Assembly: GCF_022539505.1 (NCBI RefSeq) | Contig: NC_061510.1 | Location: 224,648,043 to 224,712,042 of the forward strand | DNA from: Lolium rigidum | Taxonomy: Eukaryota > Streptophyta > Magnoliopsida > Poales > Poaceae | DNA length: 64,000 bases | Direction of reading: 5' to 3' | Shown here: piece by piece, positions 22,401 to 33,520 of the stretch | How the letters are laid out: each line of letters begins with the position of its first letter | Position numbering within the stretch: position 1 is the stretch's first letter | Translations under genes and position numbers: made by a program | Notes under the pieces: generated by a model | Seen by the model: the letters and a program-made list of their open reading frames with translations, nothing else | Told to the model about the DNA's origin: nothing | Database searches by the model: none

Positions 22401-25400
22401 GAGGTGATCAGAGAGAGGTCGTTGATACCTTATGTTTTTCACTTCTCCCTCCGTGACGTAGCGCTTGCCGTCTTGGCGGAGCCGATCGCGTGGAGCGGCT
22501 TCTTCGTATCTTTGCTATGAGAGCAACTGCCCTCATCTCCGTCCTTACCGCAGTGGTGTCCAGGTCCTACCATGTTGATATTGCACGAGAAATCCGGCTG
22601 GCACCCTCCATGGTAAGTATACTCCACCATGTTCACGGCGGGGAAGGGGTGTGTGTCGACCTTCATGGCGTACTCGGTTGAAAATCAACCGTCCATTTTC
22701 TATCGCCATTTGGATCTGCTGCCGCCACACCCTGCCGTCGTTGGTGGTGTGGGTGAACGTGTTATGCCACTTGCAGTATGGCTTTCCGTTCAGCTCTTGC
22801 ACCGTGGGGATCTTGTGGCCTTCGGGTACCTTTATATGCTTCTCCGTGAGTAAGAGATCAAAAATCTGTTCAGTTTTGGTCACGTCGAAGTCGAACCCTT
22901 TTGGAGGGCCTTGTGGCTTCACCCATTTGCAGGACACGGGGCCTGCCGCTCGAGTCCATTCAGCCACTCGCTACCTCTCGATCTCCCGCAAGCACCTTCA
23001 TCCTCGTCCGCCTCAACCAGGGTCACCGCACGCTTGAATTTGTCCCGGTAAACATCCGGGTGGCGCCGCTCATATGCCGACAGCCTTCCGCACCATGTGC
23101 GCCAATGAAGGGTAGTCCGCTTGGGAGGCCACGTCCTTAATCGATGATGAGAGACCCACCACCGCCAACTCGATCGCTTCTTTTTCACTTACATGAGCCG
23201 AAAAGCATCGGTTCCTAATGGTCCTGAAGCGCCGGACGTATTCTCGACACTGTCTCCCGCGCTCTCGTCGTACTTGTGCTAGATCGGCAATGCCAACCTC
23301 GGAAGCCTCCGAGTGATACCGCTCATGGAACCGCTCTTCCAACCGCTTCCAAGTCCGGATGGAGTTCGGTGGCGGTGATGTGTACCACCCGAAAGCCGAT
23401 CCTGTGAGGGACCGTGCGAAGAACCTCACACGCAACTCGCTCCGATGCCGAGATCGTGCCCAGCTGTGCCAAATATCGGCTCACATGCTCGATGGAGCTG
23501 GAACCATCCGATCCATTAAACTTTGTGAAGTCCGGGAGCCGATATTTGGGGGTAGCGGGATCAATTCGTAATCATTGGGGTACGGCTTGGTGTAGCCGAA
23601 CGTCTTCCTTTTCGGCATCATGCCGAACCGATCTTTCGAATTGTACAAATCTGATCCGCGGTGATGGCCGACGGTGTCGAACCCCGAAGATTCGCCGGGT
23701 GGCATACTTAACCAGCCATGCTTGCTTTTCCAGCTTCCGAGCCAACCGCAGGAGCTGGGCTCGGAGGTTTGTCGGAGTGGCGTACTTAGCCAGCCCATGT
23801 TTGCTTCTCAAGATCTGCTCCCGACGTTCCTCCCGCCGTTCCGGAGGCCCTCGCTGTTGCAACCTGGTTCGAGAGTGCCCGTGTATTGCAGTCCAGTACG
23901 TATGCGCACGCGTATCCGTGCGGGATCTCCTTGGGTGCCTCGGTAGGAATTGGTAGTCACTAGGATCACCACCAATCTTGTAGACGACGTATGCCGATGA
24001 GTTCGGCACTTCAGGTGCTGCCCACGCGAACGGCAGCGGAGGATGGGACAGGAGTGGCATCTCTCCCGTGAAAGTCCCCAGAGCTGGTCCCGACGGAGAA
24101 TACCGGTGGCTCATGATTTCCTGGACCACGCGCAGAGCGACACGCTCCAAAGTGTTCACCAGGCTCTCAGAGTGGCGGTGCAGCGAATGAGCCACCATGT
24201 AGTTGATCTCCCGACGCAGCGACCCGGTGCGTTCTTCCGACGGGCGGACAGGTCCACTCCATCGAGTGCGCCTTCAGTGTGAACCCCTTCCACCCGACGC
24301 CATGGGAGCGGGTTCCGTGGAAAGAGCCGATGAGTTCGGCTTCGAGGGTTGCCTTGATCTCGTCATGTTTCTTCTTGAGTTCATCAGGCAGATCCTCGTA
24401 CTTGACCGGAGTGCTTTCCGCCATCTCGGATGTAGATGGCGATGTGGTGGATGTCGAAGGTTGTCCCACCGGGCGTGCCAGAATGTGTTGAACGTTGGTT
24501 GTTGTTTATTCCATAAACCCTAGATACATATTTATAGTCCAAGGGACTTTCTAATTCAGGTGTGCACCTAACCGTGCACGGGTCAAACTCTATCTAACCG
24601 ACACGTATCCTAATATGTTACAGATACACGGGCCAACTAGCCCAAGCTTTGCATGTAAGGCCGATTCACGCACTTCTTCTATATATAAATATATATATAT
24701 TCTTCAAATCCATCTTGATCGCGGCCCTCCTTTGACTCGGTCAAATTCTGGTGATAACAGGAAGTAATACCATATAAAATACCTACGGAAATTATTGAAC
24801 ATGTTATGGATAACCGCTATGAAGGGGATGGAACTGTCCATCCTGGTGATCATTTACTGTTTTTGCATGAATTATGCGGGTTATTCAAATGTGCAGGTAT
24901 TGCTATGAATGAAGTTAGGAAGAAACTATTCTCTATATCGCTGTCCGGTAAAGCGGCGCATTGGTATAAATTGCTGAAGAATGGTGATTCTCTTGATTGG
25001 GAGGACATTGTGCCTTTATTTTATTCCAAATTTTATCCTCCAAGTGAAATTCACAAAGATCGGAACCGCATATATAATTTCTGGCCTCATGATGGAGAGA
25101 GTATTGCCCAAGCTTGGGGGAGATTGAAGTCTTTAATGCTCAAATGCCCCATTCATGAGCTTCCCGGTAATGTTATTATTGATAATTTCTATGCAAGACT
25201 TTCTTTTCAAGACAAGACCTTGCTGGATACTTCTTGTTCTGGATCCTTTACACGCAATAAGGAAGAGTTTAAAAGGGACCTTCTTGATCGGATCCAAGAA
25301 AATACCGAAGGTTGGGAGAATGACAAGGATAGAGAATCGTGTATAATTTATGATTATAAATGCATTGAAGCTTTTATGGATACTGATACATTTCGTAATA

Positions 25401-25717
25401 TGAGTGCTACATATGGTCTTGATTCTCAAGTTGCCGTAAACCTTTATACAGCTTTTGCCTCTCATTATGAATTGCCTAAGAAGAATTTTGATAAGTATCA
25501 TGAACCGTATAAAGATAAAATTGATCCATCTATTAATAAGTGTGTTGTAGTTGAAACCGCCGATCGTGTTATTCCCGAAGCTTATATTGAAAAAACTCCT
25601 TTCCCCGCTAAAATGAAAGAGTATTCTGTTATAAATAGTGCGGTTCATAAAAGTGAAAAGAAACCTATAGAACCCGAAGAACAAATAAAAGATGAACTCC
25701 GTCATTGCAATAGTTAA
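19495..25717 (+). CDS. Element A gag, split by N1
   Basis: Retroviral-type capsid polyprotein that packages the element RNA. The start is ATG 19495 (MERSSLQILFGK). It is open to 19576, where N1 is inserted. The same codon resumes at 24765 and the frame runs to a stop at 25715-25717. Visible gag core: FLHELCGLFKCAG, KLFSISLSGKAAHWYK, DWEDIVPLFYSKFYPP and ESIAQAWGRLKSLMLKCP, the Retrotrans_gag pattern. No CCHC zinc knuckle was seen before the stop. Apart from the insertion the gag frame is uninterrupted, unlike the pol part downstream. Confidence 0.8.
19577..19844 (-). repeat. N1 3' LTR
   Basis: 268 bp. It differs from the other LTR by two substitutions seen by eye (catGggt/cacGggt and cgTac/cgCac) and the length of a TA microsatellite. 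Confidence 0.9.
19845..19858 (-). other. N1 polypurine tract
   Basis: Minus strand CCAGGGGGGCATG lies directly before the 3' LTR. Element C has the same arrangement at 54687-54700. Confidence 0.55.
20045..20054 (+). promoter_or_regulatory. TATA-like box of the N1 antisense ORF
   Basis: TTTATTTAAC, 88 bp upstream of ATG 20133. The identical decamer stands 87 bp upstream of the homologous ATG in element C. Confidence 0.5.
20133..20564 (+). CDS. Acidic Ser/Asp/Glu-rich antisense protein of N1
   Basis: Intact 143-residue ORF running opposite to the element's gag. It begins MSSSSSSPSGLP. Two similar blocks follow: KKRSRMWADSEDEDDD and, after an acidic run, YPPTKRFRFWADSEDDDDD. The C-terminus reads GWGSSDEELPGSSADD and ends in an Asp/Glu-rich tail. 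The basic-aromatic KRFRFWADSE block looks like a possible nuclear signal next to an acidic patch, but that is inference. The frame is open upstream of 20133 too, but this ATG is chosen because the homologous ORF in element C starts at the equivalent point and both follow the TATA-like box. No known domain; it is likely disordered. Function unknown. Confidence 0.55.
   Translation: MSSSSSSPSGLPLQPSPKNKNEDALHSGANPISSDKEEKEGEVEKTRASPSTKLPLKKRSRMWADSEDEDDDKEGEEEGEEDDSSSSAGYPPTKRFRFWADSEDDDDDEEDEAPSKGWGSSDEELPGSSADDLDDGDDEDSDD
20600..22200. repeat. Series of GCCGAT/ATCGGC hairpins in N1
   Basis: Repeated short palindromes built on AGCCGAT..ATCGGCT: 20822-20840, 20957-20979 (AGCCGATTT / AAATCGGCT), 21301-21320, 21525-21545, and others near 21255, 21430-21465, 21790 and 22165. 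Much of the stretch to about 21640 is non-coding. The first decoded gag residues on the minus strand overlap its right part. Confidence 0.65.
21650..24424 (-). pseudogene. N1 gag, degraded
   Basis: Capsid-type polyprotein. It starts at the ATG complementary to 24422-24424 (MAESTPVKYEDLPDELKKKH), 40 nt inside the primer-binding site. Readable blocks in changing frames: 23070-23435 FFARSLTGSAFGWYTSPPP and WKRLEERFHERY (gag core); 22545-22967 WVKPQGPPKGFDFDVTK and PYCKWHNTFTHTTNDGRVW; 21891-22442, very Arg/Asp/Glu-rich, with CPFFRHYLDSG and CPEC resembling a zinc-binding site; 21650-21991 ending in NMVLVLPTKLSAP, which normally leads into protease. The protease active site and all of pol are missing. 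At least four frame changes. Confidence 0.75.
24464..24480 (-). other. N1 primer-binding site
   Basis: TGGCACGCCCGGTGGGA on the minus strand, 5 nt inside the LTR. It differs from the tRNA-Asp site of element A; the tRNA is not assigned here. Confidence 0.6.
24486..24759 (-). repeat. N1 5' LTR
   Basis: 274 bp, near-identical to 19577-19844; the 6-bp difference lies in the TA run. Confidence 0.9.
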
Positions 25718-28477
25718 AGATCTTGTGACTCGAAAATGTGGAGGATGGTCATATTATTTTCTCGTGAAGATGCTTCTAATATTGTTTCACATCTTAATAA
25801 ACCCAAACAAGCTAGTGTTCCTATGCTATCTCGTTAGAATTGGTGATCATTGCTATTATGGTTTATGTGATATTGGTGCAAGTGTTAGTGCTATACCTTA
25901 TGAGCTTTACACGGAGATTATGCACTGAAATTGATTCTTGTGAACTTGAAGATATTGATGTGGTTATTCAGCTGGCTAATAGAGAAACTATTTCTCCAAT
26001 TGGTATTGTTCGAGATGTGGAAGTTCTATGTGGTAAGATTAAATATCCTCGCTGACTTTTTGGTACTTGGTTCTGCTGCTAGTGATTATTGTCCTATCAT
26101 TTTTGGTAGACCTTTTCTAAATACTTGTGGAGCTATTATAGATTGCAAGAAAGAGAAAATTTTGACTAAATTTGCTGGTGAATCTTGTGAGTTTAACTTC
26201 TCTAAATTTACCAAAACTCCTTATAAAGCTTATTTGCCCAGTAATGATTTTAAAATGGAGCAGTGTGCATCTATTGTTCTTGTTCCTAATAATCCTTTGC
26301 AAAGAACATTTGGAGAATAGCGAGAGTGAAGTTTTTAGGAAAGAAAGAGATGAGCTTGAGGAGATTTTTCTTCGCCAACCTATTCTCAAGCATGATTTAC
26401 CTAGTGGAAGATTTGGGTACAACACCGCCACCAAAGGAAGATCCCGTTTTTGATTTAAAGCCTTTGCCCGATAATCTTAAATATGCTCATATTGATGATA
26501 AGAAGATATATCCCGTTATTATTAGTTCTAAGCTTACAGTAGTTCGAAGAAGAAAGATTATTGCAAATATTGAAGAAACACCGAGGTGCTATTGGCTATA
26601 CTCTTGATGACTTGAAGGGGATTTCTCCCTCTATTTGCCAACACGCCATTAATATGGAAGATGATGCGAAGCCTCGTTGTTGAACCTCGCATCGTCTAAT
26701 TCCTAAGATGAAGGATGTGGTAAGAAATGAGGTATTACGACTTCTTGAAGCTGGTATTATATATCCTATTGCTGATAGTAGATGGGTTAGTCCTGTGCAT
26801 TGCGTTCCTAAGAAAGGAGGAATGACCGTTGTGCCTAATGATAATGATGAGCTCATACCTCAAAGAGTAGTTGTAGGTTATAGAATGTGCATTGATTTTC
26901 GAAAAGTTAATAAGGTTACTAAGAAAGATCATTACCCTTTACCATTTATTGATCAAATGCTAGAAAGATTGTCTAAAAATACTCATTTTTGCTTTCTTGA
27001 TGGTTATTCTGGGTTTTCACAAATTGTCGTTAAAGCTAAAGATCAAGAGAAAACCACTTTCACTTGTCCCTATGGAACTTATGCTTATAGGCGTATGCCT
27101 TTTGGTTTATGTAATGCTCCCGCTACTTTTCAAAGATGCATGTCTCGCTATTTTTCATGGCTTTTGCGAGAGTATTGTAGAGGTATTCATGGATGATTTT
27201 TCCGTCTATGGTAATTCTTTCGATAATTGCTTGCGAAACCTTGATAAAGTTTTGCGTAGATGTGAAGAAACTAACCTTGTTCTTAATTGGGAGAAATGCC
27301 ACTTTATGGTTAATGAAGGAATTGTATTGGGACATAAAATTTCGAGAGAGGTATTGAAGTTGATAGAGCTAAAGTTGAAGCCATTGAGAAGATGCCCTAT
27401 CCAAGGGATGTTAAAGGTATTCGTAGTGTTCTTGGTCATGCTCGGGTTTTATAGGAGATTTATTAAAGATTTCTCCAAGATTTCAAAGCCTCTTACTAAT
27501 CTTCTTCAAAAAGATGTACCTTTTGTTTTTGATGATGATTGTAAGGAAGCTTTTGAAACTCTAAAGAAAGCCTTAACAACAGCTCCTATAGTTGAACCTC
27601 CTGATTGGAATTTACCATTTGAAATTATGTGTGATGCTAGTGATTTTGCCGTAGGCGCTGTTCTTGGACAGCGAGTAGATAAAAAATTAAATGTTATTCA
27701 TTATGCTAGTAAAACTCTTTGATGCTGCTCAAAGAAATTATGCTACTACCGAAAAAGAATTGTTAGCTGTAGTCTTTGCTTGTGATAAATTTAGATCTTA
27801 TATTGTTGATTCAAAAGTTACAATTCATACCGATCATGCCGCAATTAGATACCTTATGACAAAGAAAGATGCTAAGCCGAGGCTTATTAGATGGGTACTT
27901 CTTTTGCAAGAATTTGATTTACATATTGTAGATAGGAAAGGTGCCGATAATCCCGTTGCCGATAATTTGTCTAGATTGGAAAATATTGCTTATGATCCTG
28001 TTCCCGTTAATGATAGTTTTCCAAATGAACAATTGGCTGTAATAAAGGTGAGCTCGCGAGACAGTCCTTGGTATGCCGATTATGCTAACTTTATTGTTTC
28101 CAAGTACTTGCCTCCAACCTTTTCAACTCAGCAGAGGAGGAAATTCTTTTATGACTTGAGGCATTATTTCTGGGATGACCCACACTTATATAAAGAAGGA
28201 GTGGATGGTATTCTGCGAAGGTGTGTTCCCGAATATGAACAACAAGAGATATTGAGTAAATGTCATGGTAGTGCTTATGGAGGACATCACGCCGAGATAG
28301 AACCGCGCAAAAGGTTCTACAATCAGGTTTTTATTGGCCAACTCTCTTCAAAGATGCAAGGAAGTTTATTTTATCTTGTGATGAATGTCAAAGGGTTGGT
28401 AATATCTCCAGACGCAATGAAATGCCTATGAATTATACTCTTGTTATTGAACCGTTTGATTGTTGGGGATTTGACTT
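25718..28477 (+). pseudogene. Element A pol: protease, RT, RNase H, start of integrase
   Basis: Decayed polyprotein in several frames. Protease: GLCDIGASVSAIP (active-site DxGA type) and PIIFGRPFLNTCGAIID. Reverse transcriptase, 26708-27196 then 26997-27722: WVSPVHCVPKKGG, YRMCIDFRKVNKVTKKDHYPLPFIDQML, FGLCNAPATFQRCM, then FMDDFSVYG with the catalytic Asp pair, and LGHKIS. RNase H follows: FEIMCDASDFAVGAVLGQ and, after a shift, [14 protein letters not shown] and [10 protein letters not shown]. Integrase zinc-binding part: His and Cys of [12 protein letters not shown] and, in another frame, [10 protein letters not shown]. The catalytic integrase core is lost in the gap. At least five frame changes are needed to read through, so it is inactive. 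Confidence 0.8.
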
Positions 28478-28577
28478 NNNNNNNNNNNNNNNNNNNNNNN
28501 NNNNNNNNNNNNNNNNNNNNNNNNNNNNNNNNNNNNNNNNNNNNNNNNNNNNNNNNNNNNNNNNNNNNNNNNNNNNN
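28478..28577. other. Assembly gap (100 N)
   Basis: Exactly 100 undetermined bases, the conventional size for a gap of unknown length. Element A integrase stops on the left and an unrelated Copia LTR begins on the right, so an unknown amount of sequence is missing. Confidence 0.98.
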
Positions 28578-28849
28578 CTACGCTTAATTGGGTGTGTCCA
28601 TTACATCATTCATACAATGATATAACCTTGTTATTAATAACATCCAATGTTCATGATTATGAAACTAATCATCCATTAATCAACAAGCTAGTTAAGAGGC
28701 ATACTAGGGACTCTTTGTTTGTCTACATATCACACATGTACTAATGTTTCGGTTAATACAATTATAGCATGATATATAAACATTTATCATAAACATAAAG
28801 ATATAAATAATAACCACTTTATTATTGCCTCTAGGGCATATCTCCTTCA
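28578..28849 (-). repeat. Copia LTR fragment (BARE/WIS/Angela-like)
   Basis: On the minus strand it begins TGAAGGAGATATGCCCTAGA and continues GGCAATAATAAA, the well-known start of the BARE/Angela LTR group with some changes. About 270 bp remain before the gap. It sits directly against the Mutator-like transposase. Confidence 0.75.
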
Positions 28850-28851
28850 TT

Positions 28852-30610
28852 CAAAGCAGGATGTCATCCATATTTGAGCATAGACTCTTCTTTTTTGACT
28901 GGCAAGTGGAATGGTCAGTTGGCTGCATGCAATGCTTTGGATGGACACAACTGGATGTTCCCAATTGCAATTGGATCTGTTTCAATCGGAGACGAGAGGC
29001 AAAGCTGGACATGGTTCATGATGCAACCGAAAAGATGCATAGGGCCAGTTTCACCTTTGGCCATCCACACGGATGCATGTAAAGGGCTGGAAAATGCTGT
29101 AAAAAATGTTTTCCCCCATGCTGAGCGAGAGAGAGTGCTTTGGACATATGTGGATGAATCGATAAAAAAATTTAGAGGAGATGAATTTGGGCGCATGTGG
29201 CCAGCGAGCAAGAGCTTACGGAGCACGGACACATTCCTACCACCTTGGTAACATCATGGAAGCTTGTGCTGACAATGAATTTGCTTCTGGTTGAACACAT
29301 ACCATTCTCTGTTGTGGTACGGATCAGGTTTTAATACTTGCAATAAAATGTGATCACATCAATAACAACTTGGCAGAAAGTTTCAACAATAAAGTGAAAG
29401 ATTTAAAAGATTTGCCTGTGCATGACATGGTGGACCAAATAAGGATCATGATCATGCGTTTGTGGGACTTGAGAGGAAGACTTGGTGATATGTTGGAAGG
29501 GGACAAGCTTTCAGCAGTGGTACAACAGGTGGTCAACAAGAGTAGAAACCTTTCACATCTATCTGTTGAGAAATCCTCCTTATTTGATGCTGAAGTTAAA
29601 GATGCAAGGAGTGTCAAGAGGCATGTGGTAAACATTGAGTTGCAGGAGTGCACTTGCCTAGAGTGGCAACACACTGGAAAACCATGTGAGCATGCCATAA
29701 TTTTTTTGGCATCTAAACCCAGGTTAAATATGCACCCATATTTGCATGAGTATTACTCTGTACAAAAGTTTAAGGCTGCATATGCAACTCCAATTCCAGC
29801 CTTGACTGACCAATCTCAGTGGCCTGAGGTGGATATAGAATTTACACTGTGTCCCCCTCTGAGTAAAAGAAAGGCTGGGAGGCCCAAACAGAGCAGATAC
29901 AAAGCTTGGTTTGAGAAGGGGGGTTGTAGTAAGAAGGGGAAAAAGGAAAAACCAGAAAAGCCTAAAAGGGCTCAAAAAGGTAACAAAAACAGGTGCAAGT
30001 TGTGTGAGGAACTTGGGCATAGAATTGGTTCCCCAAAATGCCGTTACACTCCTGTACAACCAAAGTATGTTAATGTTAATTCTCCAATTTATGTACCTTG
30101 TTTCATTTGCTTATTTCGAGTATCTAATTTATATCCTTGTTCCAATTTATATGCTTTTTAAGGAGGAAGCGTGGAGAAAAAGCCCCACCTCTTGTTGTTG
30201 AACGAGTCTTTGGCCAATGAAAAAGCCAAGACTCAATGGCTATAGAAAGAAAAGAAATAGTTTGGTCAATGCACCGGTGCCGGATGAACCTGTTTCGAGC
30301 TACTACTGTTGCCTCAACCAGATTTGACTATTGAGTTGCCGGATGAACACTGTTCGGAGGTTATGATGAATTCGAACCTGTTCTAGAGGTTGTGCTGAAT
30401 TCCGAAGCTCGGGAGGTTATGCCGGATGTGCCTGTGGCTCGCGATGTGCACTGTGCCTCGGGAGGTTATGCCCGTGCCGGATTTGCTTATGGCTGCCGAT
30501 GTGCTTGTGCTCGTGCCGGATGTGCAAAAGATGAGGGGCCTAGTGGTTGCGGCAAAAAGTTCAGGAGTATGAACAAACTATGCTATGAGTACTGCAATGA
30601 GAAGTGGTAG
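28852..30610 (+). pseudogene. Mutator-like (MULE) transposase, C-terminal two thirds
   Basis: DDE transposase of the Mutator superfamily. It opens within the catalytic domain: YLSIDSSFLTGKWNGQL (first Asp), LDGHNWMFPIA, WTWFMMQ and LAIHTDACKGLENAV (second Asp). A frameshift and decay follow near 29200-29350. Then NNLAESFNNKVKD and the SWIM zinc finger CTCLEWQHTGKPCEHAI (CxC..CxH) are clear, followed by a Lys-rich tail with a second zinc-knuckle-like CKLCEELGHRIGSPKC. A GT-AG intron is likely at 30065-30162 (GTATGT...TTTTTAAG). The last exon ends at the TAG at 30608-30610. The N-terminal third lies beyond the Copia LTR and gap or is lost. Inactive. Confidence 0.75.
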
Positions 30611-30955
30611 GAAGAAGCAGAAGAAATAGTTTGATGTAATGGTTTTAAACTTATGTGCTATGGTGTGGAAACTTATTATTTGTAATTTGAATAGATTTCA
30701 AATTTGAACCAATTTCAAATTTGAACCAAATTTGAAAGTTGACATCATTTTTGATGTTGCAATGCTATTTGAATGTTATGCACTAGTTTATGCACTAGTT
30801 TGTTATAACTTGTTAATCAATTGGACAATTTTGTGGAGTAACTCATTTTCATCGAGTTTAATGAATGATGTGTTCAAAAACGGCCTCCGGGTGAGGGTAA
30901 ACGACCCCATTTCTAAGCAACTTTTTTTTCAACCTTGTCTAAATCATCTTATGTT
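30611..30955. other. MULE 3' flank with TTTCAAATTTGAACC repeats
   Basis: AT-rich; the word TTTCAAATTTGAACCA occurs twice in tandem near 30699-30730. No gene. Confidence 0.45.
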
Positions 30956-32349
30956 ACTTGAGTTGTTGCTAGATGATATAAGAAGACAATGTGAGCAGGA
31001 TTCATATTTTTTTGAAATTTTTAGAATTTTTTATCCTCATTTCAAATCTGGTCAAAGCTATGGTTTGACTAGCATTAAAACATGGTCAAAACACAAAATT
31101 GAGAAATGAAGCATGGATCCTTCTTACTTACACCAAAATGAACCTATTTCCAAGTTTTGGTTCCATTCCATGATTCAAAGTTCAAACCCTTCTCTCAAAT
31201 CCTCGACTTCGTACGGCAGAGTTCAAGATATCACATTGTACACATGATTTTTTCGTTACAATGTATCTAGACCATGTTTATCAACTTGAGTTGTTGCTAG
31301 ATGATATAAGAAGACAATGTGAGCAGGATTCATATTTTTTTGAATTTTTTTGAATTTTTTATCCTCATTTCAAATGCTGGTCAAAGCTATGGTTTGACTA
31401 GCATTAAAACATGGTCAAAACACAAAATTGAGAAATGAAGCATGGATCCTTCTTACTTACACCAAAATGAACCTATTTCCAAGTTTTGGTTCCATTCCAT
31501 GATTCAAAGTTCAAACCCTTCTCTCAAATCCTCGACTTCGTAGGACAGAGTTCAAGATATCACATTGTACACATGATTTTTTCGTTACAATGTATCTAGA
31601 CCATGTTTATCAACTTGAGTTGTTGCTAGATGATATAAGAAGACAATGTGAGCAGGATTCATAATTTTTTGAATTTTTTTGAATTTTTTATCCTCATTTC
31701 AAATCTGGTCAAAGCTATGGTTTGACTAGCATTAAAACATGGTCAAAACACAAAATTGAGAAATGAAGCATGGATCCTTCTTACTTACACCAAAATGAAC
31801 CTATTTCCAAGTTTTGGTTCCATTCCATGATTCAAAGTTCAAACCCTTCTCTCAAATCCTCGACTTCGTACGACAGAGTTCAAGATATCACATTGTACAG
31901 ATGATTTTTTCGTTACAATGTATCTGGACCATGTTTATCAACTTGAGTTGTTGCTAGATGATATAAGAAGACAATGTGAGCAGGATTCATATTTTTTTGA
32001 ATTTTTTATCCTCATTTCAAATCTGGTCAAAGCTATGGTTTGACTAGCATTAAAACATGGTCAAAACACAAAATTGAGAAATGAAGCATGGATCCTTCTT
32101 ACTTACACCAAAATGAACCTATTTCCAAGTTTTGGTTCCATTCCATGATTCAAAGTTCAAACCCTTCTCTCAAATCCTCGACTTCGTACGACAGAGTTCA
32201 AGATATCACATTGTACACATGATTTTTTCGTTACAATGTATCTAGACCATGTTTATCAACTTGAGTTGTTGCTAGATGATATAAGACAATGTGAGCAGGA
32301 TTCATATTTTTTTGAATTTTTTTGAATTTTTTATCCTCATTTCAAATCT
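30956..32349 (+). repeat. Tandem array, unit about 328 bp, four copies plus a partial
   Basis: Unit starts (ACTTGAGTTGTTGCTAGATG) at 30956, 31284, 31613, 31941 and 32259, giving spacings of 328, 329, 328 and 318. The fifth copy is cut after about 90 bp. Copies look very similar by eye; most variation is in a T/GAATTTTTTT run. Non-coding. It lies immediately 3' of the MULE transposase, so it is probably subterminal sequence of that element. Confidence 0.9.
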
Positions 32350-32789
32350 GTCGGCCAGCTAACCCTAACGGCCAATCCGGGACCGTCGGCTAACCACGAG
32401 GACCAACCGCATTCGTCCGATGCTGTGCTTCTAGAAGGATTCCGCGGGCTGGCGAGCGTGATCCGTGGGAGGACTAGTTCTCGAATCCGATTGGCTGCCA
32501 TCTTTTCTCTCTTTGGGCTGAGCTCGGATCCTTTTGTCCGTCGGGCCGAAACGTGTCGCCTCTGGAGAGCATGCGCCCGACCGAGCCATCGAGCGGAACG
32601 CCCACGTCGGCATGCATGCCCCATGCGGCGTCGCAGCACGAGCTATTGTCTTGTAGAGTGCAGCCTCCTAGTCTCAGCCTTGCCACTCCTTTTAAAGCTA
32701 CACATAAAATACGGGGCCCTAAAATACGAGGCCGGGCTGTGTGTGCCGTGTGTCATTGGAATCTAGGGGAGCAACGGTAAAACCAACGG
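32350..32789. other. GC-rich unique segment between two arrays
   Basis: Begins sharply where the 328-bp array stops. Several overlapping open frames exist in both directions but none has a recognisable motif. It could be a captured fragment or part of a MULE end. Confidence 0.4.
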
Positions 32790-33520
32790 TAACAAAACTT
32801 ACTTTATTTTATTCAACTAATTATCGTCTGTCATAACAAAACTGATTTTGTTTTATCCAACTCTTTTTCATGTGTCTTTCTGAAATACAAGCATAACATA
32901 CTTAGTTTCTTCAAAATCAAATCATGCTTGTGTGTCATTGCAAAATCCAAACATAACAAAACTCGTTTTGATTTATTTAACTCATTTTCGTGTGTCTTTG
33001 CCAAGTACAAACATAACATACTTAGTTTCTTGAAATTAGATCATGCTTGTGTGTCATTGCAATATCCAAACATATGATAACTCATTTTGTTTTATCCAAC
33101 TCTTTTTTATGTGTCTTTGCCAAATACAAGAATAACATATTTAGTTTCTTGAAAATCAAATCATGCTTGTGTGTCATTGCCAAATCCAAACATAACAAAA
33201 CTCGTTATGATTTATTTAACTCATTTTCGTGTGTCTTTGCCAAGTACAAACATAACATACTTAGTTTCTTGAAATTAGATCATTCTTGTGTGTCATTGCA
33301 ATATCCAAACATATGATAACTCATTTTGATTTATTCAACTCATTTTGGTGTGTCTTTGCCAAATACAAACATACCAAAACTCATTTTGGTTTATTCAACT
33401 CATTTTTCGTGTGTGTTTGCCAAATACAAGCATAACATAGTTTCTTTAAATCAACTCATTTTCGTGTCTATTTTACAAACTCATTTTATTTTAGTCGATT
33501 CATTTTCTTAATACTCTACT
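32790..33520 (+). repeat. AT-rich tandem array, basic unit about 119 bp, higher-order about 239 bp
   Basis: The phrase TGTGTCTTTGCCAAxTACAA and its partner TGTGTCATTGCxAxATCCAA alternate. Equivalent points at about 32871, 32989, 33109 and 33228 are about 119 apart, and the closest matches are 239 apart (32989 and 33228). Units decay toward 33520. Non-coding. Confidence 0.75.

Larger units (their letters stand above)
19577..24759 (-). mobile_element. N1: young non-autonomous Gypsy-type element nested in element A gag
   Basis: Flanked by GGAAG target copies (19572-19576 and 24760-24764), with LTRs of 268 and 274 bp that start and end TG..CA. Orientation is minus, shown by the primer-binding site next to the right LTR and the polypurine tract next to the left LTR. 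It has a gag remnant but no recognisable protease active site, reverse transcriptase or integrase. It carries an acidic ORF on the opposite strand. Confidence 0.9.
17865..28477 (+). mobile_element. Element A: Gypsy LTR retrotransposon (Fatima-like), truncated by gap
   Basis: Begins TGATACGTCCAATTTGCATC inside exon 8 of the antisense gene. It has a 1515-bp 5' LTR, a primer-binding site, gag, protease, reverse transcriptase, RNase H and the beginning of integrase in Gypsy order. It is interrupted by N1 at 19577-24759 and cut at the assembly gap, so no 3' LTR or second target copy is seen. The family name is from memory of the LTR start. Confidence 0.85.

Noticed and set aside
25133..25705. Minus-strand 190-codon frame opposite element A gag
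   Set aside because: Low-complexity Ile/Phe/Asn-rich shadow of the gag frame; gag motifs are on the plus strand.
30956..33520. Regularly spaced repeats considered as a CRISPR array
   Set aside because: Units are 119-328 bp and continuous, with no short repeat-spacer alternation, and the genome is a plant.
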